Below are positions 34,537 to 43,951 of a DNA stretch of 64,000 nucleotides, one piece after another. Location: positions 62,001-126,000 of the forward strand of contig UQOY01000003.1 in NCBI GenBank assembly GCA_900542825.1, read 5' to 3'. Both the position numbers and the translations under genes were made by a program. Origin of the DNA: an uncultured Collinsella sp. GTDB lineage: Bacteria; Actinomycetota; Coriobacteriia; Coriobacteriales; Coriobacteriaceae. The first letter of the stretch is position 1; each line of letters opens with the position of its first letter. The notes beneath the pieces are model-generated. The model made no database searches, was not told where the DNA came from, and worked only from the letters and a program-made list of their open reading frames with translations.

Positions 34537-36240
34537 ATGAGCAATCCCTCGAACCGCACCTCGATGCGCGGTCAACTCACGCTGCGCGGCGTCGTCATCG
34601 GCGTCCTTGGCTGCGTGATCATCACGGCAAGCTCGGCCTATACCGCTCTCAAGATGGGCGCACTCCCCTGGCCGATTATTTTCGCTGCCGTCATTTCGCT
34701 GTTCTTCCTGAAGCTCATGGGCAACGCCAGCCTCAACGAGGCCAACGTCACCCACACCATCATGTCCGCGGGCGCCATGGTCGCCGGCGGCCTGGCGTTT
34801 ACCATCCCGGGCGCCTGGATGCTGGGCTATGCCGACCAGATCAGCTGGCTCGACATGTTTATTGTGGCGCTCGCCGGCACCATCTTGGGTCTTCTGGCGA
34901 CAGCGCTCATCCACCGTCACTTTATCGTGGACGCCGCGCTGGAGTTCCCCACCGGCAACGCCGCTGCTCAGACCCTGCGTGCCACCGAGGCTGGCGGCAA
35001 GACCGGTAAGCAGCTCTTTGGCTCCATGGCCATCGCAGGCATCTACAGCGTGCTTCGCGACGCTCTGGGCGTGGTGCCCAGCATGCTTTGCACGCTCAAT
35101 ATCCCCGGCGTGACCTTTGCCATCTACAACTCGCCCATGCTGCTGTCCATCGGCTTTTTGGTGGGCTTTGCCCCCGTCGCCTTCTGGTTTGCCGGCGCGC
35201 TGCTGGGCAACTTTGGCATCATCGTTGGCGGCACCGCTGCCGGCCTGTTCGATATTGCGACCGCGCAGGGCATCGTCAAGTCCCTCGGTATGGGCCTTAT
35301 GATGGGCTTTGGCGTCGCCGTCGTCCTCAAGGACATCCTGCCGCAGGTCGCCGGTATCGTCCGTGGCCTCGCCGCCGACAGCTCCACCGACACCGACGAG
35401 CAATCGCTCATCTCGGGCTCGCTTAAGCTCGACGCCGGCATCATCGGCCTGGGCACCGCAGCCATCGCCGTGATCGTCGCCATCGCGCTCGACCTTGGTC
35501 CCGTTCCGGCCGTCATCGTCACGCTGTTCACCTTTGTCACCACCATCATGAGCGCACAGAGCTGCGGCCAGACGGGTATCGATCCCATGGAGATCTTTGG
35601 CCTCATCGTCATGCTTATCGTGGCAGCCTTCGCGCAGCTCGCGCAGGTCAAGCTGTTCTTTATCGCCGGCGTCGTGGCCGTAGCGTGCGGCCTTGCGGGC
35701 GACGTCATGAACGACTTTAAGGCCGGAGCCGTACTGGGTACCAACCCGCGCGCACAGTGGGTCGGCCAGGCCATTGGCGGCATCGTGGGCGCCCTGGTCG
35801 CTGCCGCCGTCATGGTCGCGCTCGTCACCGCCTATGGTCCGGACGCCTTCGGCCCCGACAAGAGCTTTGTGGCCGCGCAGGCAAGCGTGGTCGCCACCAT
35901 GGTCTCGGGCATCCCGAGCGTTCCGTGGTTCGCAGGCGGCTTTATTGCCGGCATCGTCATGTACTGGCTCGGCATTCCGGCCATGATGATCGGCCTGGGC
36001 GTATACCTGCCGTTCTACATGTCGCTCACGGCCTTCTTGGGCTCCTGCGTCAAGCTCGCCTACGACAAGTGGGCCGCACACCGCGACGCCACCGCCGGCC
36101 TTTCGGACGAGGAGAAGGCCGCCAAGGATGCCGCCTTCCAGGAGCAGGGCCTGGTCGTTGCCAGCGGCCTGCTGGGCGGCGAGTCCATCGTTGGCGTTAT
36201 CCTAGCGTTCATCTCGGTGGGATTGAGCCTGCTGGGCTAA
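34537..36240 (+). CDS. OPT-family oligopeptide or metal-chelate transporter
   Basis: Polytopic membrane protein of 567 residues with about 14 hydrophobic segments. OPT features include SSAYTALKMGALPWPI near the N terminus, NASLNEANVTHTIMSAG, FPTGNAAAQTL and QSCGQTGIDPMEIFG. The substrate may be peptides or metal complexes; it is not resolvable here. The start at 34537 has AAAGGAG upstream. An open frame covering the opposite strand is a shadow. A strong terminator follows at 36267. Confidence 0.88.
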   Translation: MSNPSNRTSMRGQLTLRGVVIGVLGCVIITASSAYTALKMGALPWPIIFAAVISLFFLKLMGNASLNEANVTHTIMSAGAMVAGGLAFTIPGAWMLGYADQISWLDMFIVALAGTILGLLATALIHRHFIVDAALEFPTGNAAAQTLRATEAGGKTGKQLFGSMAIAGIYSVLRDALGVVPSMLCTLNIPGVTFAIYNSPMLLSIGFLVGFAPVAFWFAGALLGNFGIIVGGTAAGLFDIATAQGIVKSLGMGLMMGFGVAVVLKDILPQVAGIVRGLAADSSTDTDEQSLISGSLKLDAGIIGLGTAAIAVIVAIALDLGPVPAVIVTLFTFVTTIMSAQSCGQTGIDPMEIFGLIVMLIVAAFAQLAQVKLFFIAGVVAVACGLAGDVMNDFKAGAVLGTNPRAQWVGQAIGGIVGALVAAAVMVALVTAYGPDAFGPDKSFVAAQASVVATMVSGIPSVPWFAGGFIAGIVMYWLGIPAMMIGLGVYLPFYMSLTAFLGSCVKLAYDKWAAHRDATAGLSDEEKAAKDAAFQEQGLVVASGLLGGESIVGVILAFISVGLSLLG

Positions 36241-36266
36241 ACCCAACAACAACGTACCCGTGCAGA

Positions 36267-36304
36267 GCGCGGGGTCGGAATCAAACCGGCCCCGCGCTTT
36301 TTTG
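36267..36304 (+). terminator. Terminator after OPT transporter gene
   Basis: A perfect 12-bp stem GCGCGGGGTCGG/CCGGCCCCGCGC with a 7-nt loop is followed by TTTTTT, 26 nt after the stop. Confidence 0.93.
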
Positions 36305-36455
36305 TCTATTTGACTCTTATGATCCTCACGGCGTTTTTAGTCATACCGATTGGCCTTACTTCCAGGTCAACAAACCTTATCTGACACCTCGCTCAGCGCG
36401 GTGTAGAGTAAGGACGACGGGCGGGATACACGGCCCGTGCCAGAACGAGGTGAAC

Positions 36456-37595
36456 ATGGAACTCGATAACCAACAGCTCAAGCGCCTGCGCGAGCGTCAT
36501 CATCGGCGTCACGGCATCCGCCCTGCTCATAGCGAAGCCATGGAAAACGTCACCCGCTTCCTCAAGCGCGCGTTCAACATTCGCGAGGGACGCGCGCCCT
36601 ATCACGTGATCCGCAAGCGTTTTGTAAACGGGGCGCGTCTGACTGGCTCCCACCTATGCATCCTCATCATCGCCATGTTGATCGCGAGCATCGGCCTCGA
36701 TATCGATTCGGACATCGCCATCGTGGGCGCCATGCTCATCTGCCCGCTTATGGGATCGGTGCTTGCCATGGCATACGGCATCGCCACGCTCGACCGCGAG
36801 ATTACCCTCGAGGCCGTCGCAGGCTTGGCTCTACAGATGGCCTTTTGCCTGGTCACGTCCACGTTGTACTTTAAGCTCTCGCCCCTTGGCACCACCACGG
36901 CCGCCATCATCGACAATTCGACACCGACTGTGTGGGACCTTGCCGTCGCGCTCGCGGGCGGCTTTGCGGGTGGCCTGGGCAACTCGCGCGACCAGGAACC
37001 CGCCACGCTCATCGCCGGCGTGGCCGTGGCGACCGCGCTCATGCCGCCCCTGTGCGCGGCGGGCTATGGCATCGCCATTGCAAGCGGGTCACTGTTTCTC
37101 TCGGCGCTTTACGAGTTTGGCATCAACGTGGTCTTTATCGCACTGGCCGCCGAAGCCGTGCTGCTTCTTTTGCGCGTGCCGCTCAAGCGCGACCTGAACG
37201 GCGACGGTATTGTGACTGCTGAAGAAAACGCCGAGGTCAACGAGCTATCGCGCAAGGTGCGCCGCCACATCATCGTGGGCACGGTGATCTTTGCCATCCC
37301 CTGCATCGTTATGACCGCGGGGTCCATTGGCTCGGCGCAGGCCGGCGTGCAGGACGGCTACGGCGTCACCGAAACCACGCGCGAACTTGCCGCGGTGCTG
37401 CCGGGCTTTAAGGATTACACCGTCGCCGTCGAGACCTCGGCTACCGAAGGCGAGGAAGAGGGCATGGTCGAGCGCGAGGTTGTCGCTCACGTGACGACAA
37501 GTGAGGCGCTCGGGGCACACGACCGCCGCGTTGCCCGCAAGCTCATCGATCTCAACGTGCCAGAGCTCGATCGCGTGGAGTTTGACGTGAAGTGA
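36456..37595 (+). CDS. DUF389 membrane protein with an EF-hand-like loop
   Basis: A 379-residue protein. It has a basic N-terminal region (about 1-60), then a DUF389 membrane domain with six hydrophobic segments including IVGAMLICPLMGSVLAMAYG and AGVAVATALMPPLCAAGYG, and a soluble C-terminal domain of about 90 residues. Between the last two membrane segments lies DLNGDGIVTAEEN (about residue 246-258), matching a dockerin or EF-hand calcium loop. Function of DUF389 is unknown. The start at 36456 has CGAGG upstream. Confidence 0.82.
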   Translation: MELDNQQLKRLRERHHRRHGIRPAHSEAMENVTRFLKRAFNIREGRAPYHVIRKRFVNGARLTGSHLCILIIAMLIASIGLDIDSDIAIVGAMLICPLMGSVLAMAYGIATLDREITLEAVAGLALQMAFCLVTSTLYFKLSPLGTTTAAIIDNSTPTVWDLAVALAGGFAGGLGNSRDQEPATLIAGVAVATALMPPLCAAGYGIAIASGSLFLSALYEFGINVVFIALAAEAVLLLLRVPLKRDLNGDGIVTAEENAEVNELSRKVRRHIIVGTVIFAIPCIVMTAGSIGSAQAGVQDGYGVTETTRELAAVLPGFKDYTVAVETSATEGEEEGMVEREVVAHVTTSEALGAHDRRVARKLIDLNVPELDRVEFDVK

Positions 37596-37748
37596 TGCCG
37601 GCGCGGGATGTTACAAAACGCTACCGTCTTTGAATGCCACCGTCGTTTTCCTCATATACCATGGCGTTTGCCCAGCCCTGTCCAATGTCCGCAGCTTAAC
37701 AATCGCCCCTTAGCGGTAGTTTAAGCTTGCAGCGGCGCAGAAACACGG

Positions 37749-37776
37749 CTTTGGGGGGCGCGGTCTGCCCCCAAAG
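37749..37776 (-). terminator. Weak terminator-like hairpin near the hydroxyacyl-CoA dehydrogenase end
   Basis: CTTTGGGGGGC and GCCCCCAAAG can pair, 6 nt after the stop on the minus strand. The following sequence has no good T-run. Confidence 0.4.
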
Positions 37777-37782
37777 AATCGT

Positions 37783-38742
37783 TTAGTACTTGAAGAAGCC
37801 CTCGCCCGAGCTTTCGCCCAGCTTGCCTTCGTCGAGCATTTTCTTGAGGACGGAGGCCATGGCCTTAAAGTTGTAGGGCATCATCATCTTTTTGAGCAGC
37901 GGGCTCACCAGGCCCGGCACCTTCTGATACTGCATGACGATGTTGTAGGCTGTCTGGATGCCCACCGTATCGAACACGCGGAACGGGCCCTTGGGGGCGC
38001 CAGTGCCACGCGTCCATGCGAGGTCGATGCTCTTGGGGTCACTCACACCCGAGACATACAGATCAAGGCCCGAAAGCAACCATGGCACCAACATGGAGTT
38101 GAGCAGGTAGCCGTTCTTTTCCTTGTTGACGGGCAGCGCCAGCATACGGATGTCGTTGGCAAAGTCGACGAGCTCATCGAAATAGCGCTTTTCGGTTTGG
38201 CTCTGGGCCATGACCTCGGTCATGTTGTTCTTCCAGATGGAATTAGCAAAGTGCAGCGACAGGTACTTCTCGGGACGGCCGGTGTACTTGGCAAAGGTGC
38301 TCGGCAGCAGCGTGGAAGAGTTGGTGACGATGACGGTCTTTTGCGGAAGGATCGGGGCGAGCTTCTTGTAGAAGTCGATCTTTGCCTGGGTGTCCTCGGC
38401 CATAGACTCGATGACCAGATCGGCATTGGCCACGGCCTTGGCAAGATCGAGCTCCAGCTTGAGCGTGGTGTAAGCACGCTCAACGGCGGCAAGCGCCGTC
38501 TCCTTGTCGAAAGGCTGATCGCTATCGGCGATACCGGCGCACCACTCGCCCGTGCCGTCCGCCATGCCCTCGATAGCAGCGATGTACTCCTCGCGCACAT
38601 GATCGATCTTGGGCTGGGTGCGGCCGATGCTGCCCTCGCTGCGCAGCCAAATCGTTACATCAAAGCCGCAGTAGGCAGCCTGAAAGGCAATCTGGCTTCC
38701 CAACACGCCGCCACCGGCAACACAAACGGTCTTGTAGCTCAT
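37783..38742 (-). CDS. 3-hydroxyacyl-CoA dehydrogenase
   Basis: NAD-dependent oxidoreductase of 319 residues. The Rossmann motif is VCVAGGGVLGSQIAFQAA at the N terminus. A conserved ITNSS-type segment (IVTNSSTLLPSTFA) and the catalytic His region HFANSIWKNN follow, and the C-terminal helical domain contains NGYLLNSMLVPWL. In 3-hydroxybutyryl-CoA dehydrogenases the corresponding segment is HFFNP; here HFANS differs, so substrate preference may differ. Start has GAGAGG upstream. Monocistronic. Confidence 0.88.
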   Translation of the reverse strand: MSYKTVCVAGGGVLGSQIAFQAAYCGFDVTIWLRSEGSIGRTQPKIDHVREEYIAAIEGMADGTGEWCAGIADSDQPFDKETALAAVERAYTTLKLELDLAKAVANADLVIESMAEDTQAKIDFYKKLAPILPQKTVIVTNSSTLLPSTFAKYTGRPEKYLSLHFANSIWKNNMTEVMAQSQTEKRYFDELVDFANDIRMLALPVNKEKNGYLLNSMLVPWLLSGLDLYVSGVSDPKSIDLAWTRGTGAPKGPFRVFDTVGIQTAYNIVMQYQKVPGLVSPLLKKMMMPYNFKAMASVLKKMLDEGKLGESSGEGFFKY

Positions 38743-38913
38743 AGGAACGGTCCTCTCTTGCGTAATTCCATAGATGTGTATTTATTCAACCGTAAGGATG
38801 ACGCGCGCTGGGGATGGGTTCTATAAACGGACGGTATTTCGCGGCAAACGGCTACATATGTTCATTATCTCAGGGTCCGAGGGCGATTTTCGGTGCCACC
38901 GAAACCTCGTTTT

Positions 38914-39040
38914 CGGAAGTATGCGGCAAATTTTGAAACTCTCGAGCACACCCCCGTTTTCCGTAAATAAAACAGCAGGTATAGAGCTTGGGCATACCAA
39001 GTGTGCTCGGCCTATTCAGATTTTGCCGCATACTTCCAAA
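38914..39040. repeat. Intergenic inverted-repeat element, about 127 bp
   Basis: GGAAGTATGCGGCAAA on the left and its reverse complement on the right form outer arms (weaker match beyond); CGAGCACAC/GTGTGCTCG forms a nested inner pair. It lies in the 416-bp gap 38743-39158. Nothing else is recognised there apart from a GGTAGCCG/CGGCTACC hairpin (about 39106-39124) just downstream of the activase-like gene. Confidence 0.55.
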
Positions 39041-39158
39041 ATCTAAGTTCGCAAAAGGTGATAGTCGGGGCGTTTGCGCAACATATGTCCAGAAAAAACG
39101 GGTGGTAGCCGGTACGGCTACCACCCGCTTGCCTCATATCTAGCCCAAAGCAGGCCAG

Positions 39159-42100
39159 TTACTTCTTAATGCCGCGTCCCAGACGCTCGGCGACCGATGC
39201 AACGGCTTCCTCGCTGGCCGGCCCGCAGCTCACGCAGCCGTCATGAGCACGCATCTGGCCGGTGACCTCGTCCATCGCGAGCGGCGCCACCTTCTCGAGC
39301 TTAAAGCCCTTGCCGGCGCGCATGTTCTCCTTCGCCACGCTGATCATAAGCTTAATGCGGTTGAGCTGGTTGACCTCGGACGCACCGGGGTCGTAGTCCA
39401 CCGCGACGATGTTGCTCTCGGGATGCTGGCGGCGCAGCTCCTTAATCACGGCCTTGCCCACCACGTGATTGGGCAGACACGCGAAGGGCTGCGTGCAGAT
39501 GATGTTGGGCGCGCCATGGTCGATCAGGTCGAGCATCTCGGCCGTGAGCAACCAGCCCTCGCCCATGTTGTTGCACACCGAAAGCACCGTACGGGCCTTG
39601 TCGGCCATGGTGCCGATGCGCTCGGGCGCCTCGAAGCGGCGGGACTTCTCGAGCATCTCCTCCACCGGCGTGCGCATCCAGTCCACCAGCTTGATGAGCG
39701 CTTGCATGCCCGCGCGCGTAGTAGCAGAGCTTCCCAGCTCGTCTTTCTGCAGCTCGGCATTGCTCATGGAGTACAGGAAGAAGTCGAGCAGGCCCGGCAC
39801 CACGGCCTCGCAGCCCTCGCGCTCAATGACATCGACCACGTGGTTGTTAGCCGTGGGATGGAACTTGACCAGGATCTCACCGACCACACCCACGCGCGGC
39901 TTAGCACCCTCGCCCACGAGCGGCATGGTGTCGAACGCGCGGATGGCCTCGCGGCACAGCTTGGTGTAGTTGTGGCGGTTGAACTTGGGCGCCAGCTTGC
40001 GGGCGCGCGCCATGTACTGCTCATAGAGCGCGTTGGCGGCACCGGGCGTGGCCTCGTACGGGCGGCAGCGGTAGAGCATCTGCATCATCACGTCGCCAAA
40101 GAGCACCGCGTAGACTGCCTGCTTAAGCAGCGCCGGCGTAATCTTAAAGCCGGGGTTGTCCTCGCCGAGCGCCACGGCGGAAAGCGAGATCACCGGGATC
40201 TCGGGGTGGCCGCTCTCGCGCAGGGCCTTGCGGATGAGCGCGATGTAGTTGGTGGCACGGCAGCCGCCGCCGGTCTGGCTGATAACCACGGCCGTCTTGG
40301 ACAGGTCGTACCGACCGCTCTCGATGGCCTCCATAATCTGGCCCGTTACCAGGATCGACGGATAGCAAATGTCATTGTTCACATAGCGCAGACCGGTCTC
40401 GACGGCATCGTGATCGGTCGAGGGCAGCAGCTCCAGGTTATAGCCAGCACCGCGGAACACCTCTTTGACCAGGTCGAAGTGGATCGGCGCCATCTGCGGG
40501 CACAGGATGGTGTAGCCCTCCTCGCGCATCTGCTCGGTAAAGGGCACCTTGGGCCACGCGGTCGAAGCACTCTCGCGCTGCGCCTCGAACGTGTACTTAC
40601 GGCTCGCGAACGCGGGGGCATCCGTGGAAGGCGCCACCGGCGCGGCATCGCCCTGCTCGTAGGCCTCGCCCGCGGCCGTGGCCTCGGCCGCGCGCTCGGC
40701 CTCCTGGTCCTTGAGCGCTGCCATGAGCGAGCGAATACGGATACGCGCGGCGCCCAAGTTGGACACCTCGTCAATCTTGAGCACGGTGTAGATCTTGCCG
40801 CTGGCCTCAAGGATCTCCTGCACCTGGTCGGTGGTCAGAGCGTCCAGACCGCAGCCGAAAGAGTTGAGCTGAATCAGGTCCAGGTCGTTGCGCATCGTCA
40901 CAAAACGGGCGACGGCGTACAGGCGGCTGTGGTACATCCACTGGTCGACGACGCGAATCGGACGCTCGGGCTTTACCAGATGCGCAAGCGAATCCTCGGT
41001 AAAAACCGCAAAGCCAAAGCTCGAGATAAGCTCGGGCAGGGCATGGTTGATCTCGGGGTCGTTATGGTAGGGACGGCCGGCGAGCACGATGCCGTGACCG
41101 CCGTGGTCCTCGACCCACTTAAGAGCCTCCTCGCCCATGGTCTGGATGTCCTCGTGGAAACGCGCATCGGCCTCAAAGGCAGCGTTGACGGCGGCATCGA
41201 CCTCGGAGCGCGTGATCTTGGGTCCACGCACGCGACCGCGACCGGCTTGTGCATCGGCCACGCGGTCGACGGCGAGCACCTGGTACAGGCGGCGCTTGAG
41301 CTCGGTCTTGTCGTGATACGGCACAAACGGGTACAGGAACTCGATGTTCTGCTCGCGGATCTCGTCGATGTTGAGCGCCAGCGCCGTGGGGTAGCTCATG
41401 ACGATGGGGCAGTTATAGCAGTTGCCGGCCGTCGGGTCCTCCTTGCGCTCCCAGCGCACGCACGGCATCCAGATAAAGTCAACATCACGGTCGATAAGGT
41501 TCATCACGTGGCCGTGGCTCATCTTGGCCGGGTAGCACACGCTCTCGGACGGCATGGACTCAATGCCCGACTGATAGGTCTTCTTACTCGACTGGTCGGA
41601 CAGCTGCACGCTAAAGCCCAGGCGCGTAAAGAACGCGTGCCAGAAGGGGTAGTTCTCGTACATGTTGAGTGCGCGCGGGATACCCACGGTGCCGCGCGGG
41701 GCCTCGTCGGGACTCAGGACCTCGCGGTTAAAGAGCAGCTCGTTTTTCTTTTTGAAGAGGTTGGGGACCTCGGTCTTTTGCTTTTTGTGGCCGGCACCCT
41801 TCTCGCAGCGGTTGCCGGTAATGAAGCGCCTGTCGCCGCCAAAGTCGTTGACGGTAAGCTGGCAGTTGTTAGAGCAACGGCCGCAGCGGACATGCTTTTG
41901 CGTCACGGTAAGGTGCGCGATGTCCTCAGCCGAAAGGATGGTCGAGATGCCATCGGCGCCGGCGCGATCGCGGGCGAGCAGGGCCGCACCATAGGCGCCC
42001 ATGCAGCCGGCGATGTCGGGACGTACGGCGTGAACGCCCGTGAGCTGCTCAAACGCACGCAGCGTGGCATCGGACATAAAGGTGCCGCCCTGAACGATTA

Positions 42101-43940
42101 CCTGGCTGCCGATCTCCTTGGGATCGCGCAGCTTAATGACCTTGAACAGAGCATTCTTGATGACGGAATAGGAAAGGCCGGCCGCGATGTCGCCCACCGT
42201 GGCGCCTTCCTTTTGCGCCTGCTTGACGCGCGAGTTCATAAAGACCGTGCAGCGGCTGCCCAGGTCGACCGGGGCCTTGGCATGGATGGCGGCGTCGGCG
42301 AACGCGCGCACGTCCATGTTCATAGAGACGGCGAAGCTCTCGATAAAGCTACCGCAACCCGACGAGCAGGCCTCGTTGAGCATGATGTGCTCGATAACGC
42401 CGTCCTTGACACGCAGGCACTTCATGTCCTGGCCGCCGATGTCCAGGATAAACTCGACGCCGGGCAGGAATGCCTTGGCGCCGCGCAGGTGCGCAACGGT
42501 CTCGATCTCGCCGGAGTCGGCCTTGAGGGCCTCGATGAGCAGCGCCTCGCCGTAGCCCGTGGTGGTCACGTGGCCGATGGTGCAGCCGGCGGGGATATGG
42601 TTGTAGAAATCGGCCATGATGACCTTGGCCGTGCCCAGGATGTCGCCGTTGTTGTTGCCATACCAGGTATGCAGCAGCTGGCCGTCCTCGCCCACGAGCG
42701 CGGCCTTCATGGTGGTGGAACCGGCGTCAATGCCGATGAACACGCGGCCAGTGTAGCCGTCGAGCTTGCCCTTGGGGACGACTTCCTGGTCGTGGCGGGT
42801 TTTGAACTCGGCAAAATCCTCGTCGGTGGCAAAGAGCGGATCCAGGCGCTCGACCTCGGCACCCTGCGTGTCGCCTAAGCTGTCGATGGCCTCGATGAGC
42901 TGCGGGAACGTGCTGAGCTTGTTGGACTCGTGCGCCATGGCGGCGCCGCTCGCCACAAACAGGTGAGCGTTTTGGGGCACGATACGGTGTTCCTCGTCCA
43001 GGTTGAGCGTGAGGTAGAAGCGGTGGCGCAGCTCGGAGAGGTACTGCAGCGGGCCGCCCAGGAAGGCGACGTTGCCGCGGATGGGACGGCCGCACGCCAG
43101 GCCCGAGATGGTCTGGGTCACGACGGCTTGGAAGATGGAGGCAGCCACGTCCTCGGGGCGGGCGCCCTCGTTGAGCAGCGGCTGCACGTCGGTCTTGGCA
43201 AAGACGCCGCAGCGGCTGGCGATGGGATAGATGGTGGTGGCGTTGGCCGCGAGCTCGTTGAGGCCGCTGGCATCGGTATGCAGCAGGGTTGCCATCTGAT
43301 CGATGAACGCGCCCGTGCCGCCGGCGCAGGTGCCGTTCATGCGCTGCTCGATGCCGTTATCGAAGTAGATGATCTTGGCGTCCTCGCCGCCCAGCTCGAT
43401 GGCGACATCGGTGGCCGGGATGAGGGTCTCGACGGCACGCTTGCTGGCGATGACCTCCTGGACAAACTCCAGGTCGAGCCACTGGGACAGCAGCAGGCCG
43501 CCCGAGCCGGTAATGGCGCAGGTCATCTGGGCCGTCGGCAGCACGGTCGCAGCACCCTCGAACAAGTCGCGGGCGCAGGCACGGACGTCGGTGTGGTGAC
43601 GCTGGTACTTGGCGTAGACGATCTGGTTGTCGTCGTTGAGCACGGCGAGTTTAACGGTGGTGGAGCCGACGTCGATGCCCAGGTGCAGGTTGCCGTGGGC
43701 GGCCTCGGGGTTGAAGATCGCGCCTTCGGGGGCGTGGGCAGCGGCTACGGGCTCAGCGGCGGTGGCGGGCTCGCTAGCAACGGACGTCTCCCCTGCCGCG
43801 TTCTTGGCATCGGCAACTGCCTCGGCAACTTTCTCGGCAGCCGCGGTCGCGGCCTTCTGCGCGGCGTCCACCACGGTGGGCGCGGCCTCGCGTGCGGCAG
43901 CGACCACACGGTCCTTGATGCCCTCGACGAGTTTGCTCAT
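39159..43940 (-). CDS. 2-hydroxyacyl-CoA dehydratase activase-like protein (giant, multi-domain)
   Basis: A 1593-residue ATP- and Fe-S-dependent protein of the HgdC/BadF family. The order is: Ala-rich amphipathic N-terminal region (about 1-75), ATPase domain 1 (LGIDVGSTTVKLAVL at about 87), ATPase domain 2 (FIGIDAGSTTMKAALV at about 400) with the cluster ligands in EACSSGCGSF near 521, a Cys-rich CGRCSNNC segment near 685, then DUF2229 and HgdB-like dehydratase regions. It activates a 2-hydroxyacyl-CoA dehydratase or is a self-contained version; no separate dehydratase genes are in the window. Start has AGAGGAG. It is co-directional with, and 11 nt after, a TetR gene. Confidence 0.9.
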   Translation of the reverse strand: MSKLVEGIKDRVVAAAREAAPTVVDAAQKAATAAAEKVAEAVADAKNAAGETSVASEPATAAEPVAAAHAPEGAIFNPEAAHGNLHLGIDVGSTTVKLAVLNDDNQIVYAKYQRHHTDVRACARDLFEGAATVLPTAQMTCAITGSGGLLLSQWLDLEFVQEVIASKRAVETLIPATDVAIELGGEDAKIIYFDNGIEQRMNGTCAGGTGAFIDQMATLLHTDASGLNELAANATTIYPIASRCGVFAKTDVQPLLNEGARPEDVAASIFQAVVTQTISGLACGRPIRGNVAFLGGPLQYLSELRHRFYLTLNLDEEHRIVPQNAHLFVASGAAMAHESNKLSTFPQLIEAIDSLGDTQGAEVERLDPLFATDEDFAEFKTRHDQEVVPKGKLDGYTGRVFIGIDAGSTTMKAALVGEDGQLLHTWYGNNNGDILGTAKVIMADFYNHIPAGCTIGHVTTTGYGEALLIEALKADSGEIETVAHLRGAKAFLPGVEFILDIGGQDMKCLRVKDGVIEHIMLNEACSSGCGSFIESFAVSMNMDVRAFADAAIHAKAPVDLGSRCTVFMNSRVKQAQKEGATVGDIAAGLSYSVIKNALFKVIKLRDPKEIGSQVIVQGGTFMSDATLRAFEQLTGVHAVRPDIAGCMGAYGAALLARDRAGADGISTILSAEDIAHLTVTQKHVRCGRCSNNCQLTVNDFGGDRRFITGNRCEKGAGHKKQKTEVPNLFKKKNELLFNREVLSPDEAPRGTVGIPRALNMYENYPFWHAFFTRLGFSVQLSDQSSKKTYQSGIESMPSESVCYPAKMSHGHVMNLIDRDVDFIWMPCVRWERKEDPTAGNCYNCPIVMSYPTALALNIDEIREQNIEFLYPFVPYHDKTELKRRLYQVLAVDRVADAQAGRGRVRGPKITRSEVDAAVNAAFEADARFHEDIQTMGEEALKWVEDHGGHGIVLAGRPYHNDPEINHALPELISSFGFAVFTEDSLAHLVKPERPIRVVDQWMYHSRLYAVARFVTMRNDLDLIQLNSFGCGLDALTTDQVQEILEASGKIYTVLKIDEVSNLGAARIRIRSLMAALKDQEAERAAEATAAGEAYEQGDAAPVAPSTDAPAFASRKYTFEAQRESASTAWPKVPFTEQMREEGYTILCPQMAPIHFDLVKEVFRGAGYNLELLPSTDHDAVETGLRYVNNDICYPSILVTGQIMEAIESGRYDLSKTAVVISQTGGGCRATNYIALIRKALRESGHPEIPVISLSAVALGEDNPGFKITPALLKQAVYAVLFGDVMMQMLYRCRPYEATPGAANALYEQYMARARKLAPKFNRHNYTKLCREAIRAFDTMPLVGEGAKPRVGVVGEILVKFHPTANNHVVDVIEREGCEAVVPGLLDFFLYSMSNAELQKDELGSSATTRAGMQALIKLVDWMRTPVEEMLEKSRRFEAPERIGTMADKARTVLSVCNNMGEGWLLTAEMLDLIDHGAPNIICTQPFACLPNHVVGKAVIKELRRQHPESNIVAVDYDPGASEVNQLNRIKLMISVAKENMRAGKGFKLEKVAPLAMDEVTGQMRAHDGCVSCGPASEEAVASVAERLGRGIKK

Positions 43941-43951
43941 TGTCTCTCCTC

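Noticed and set aside
34420..36081. 553-codon open frame opposite the OPT transporter gene
   Set aside because: It has a His/Gly/Asp-rich random composition and no motifs, and it mirrors the hydrophobic transporter codons.
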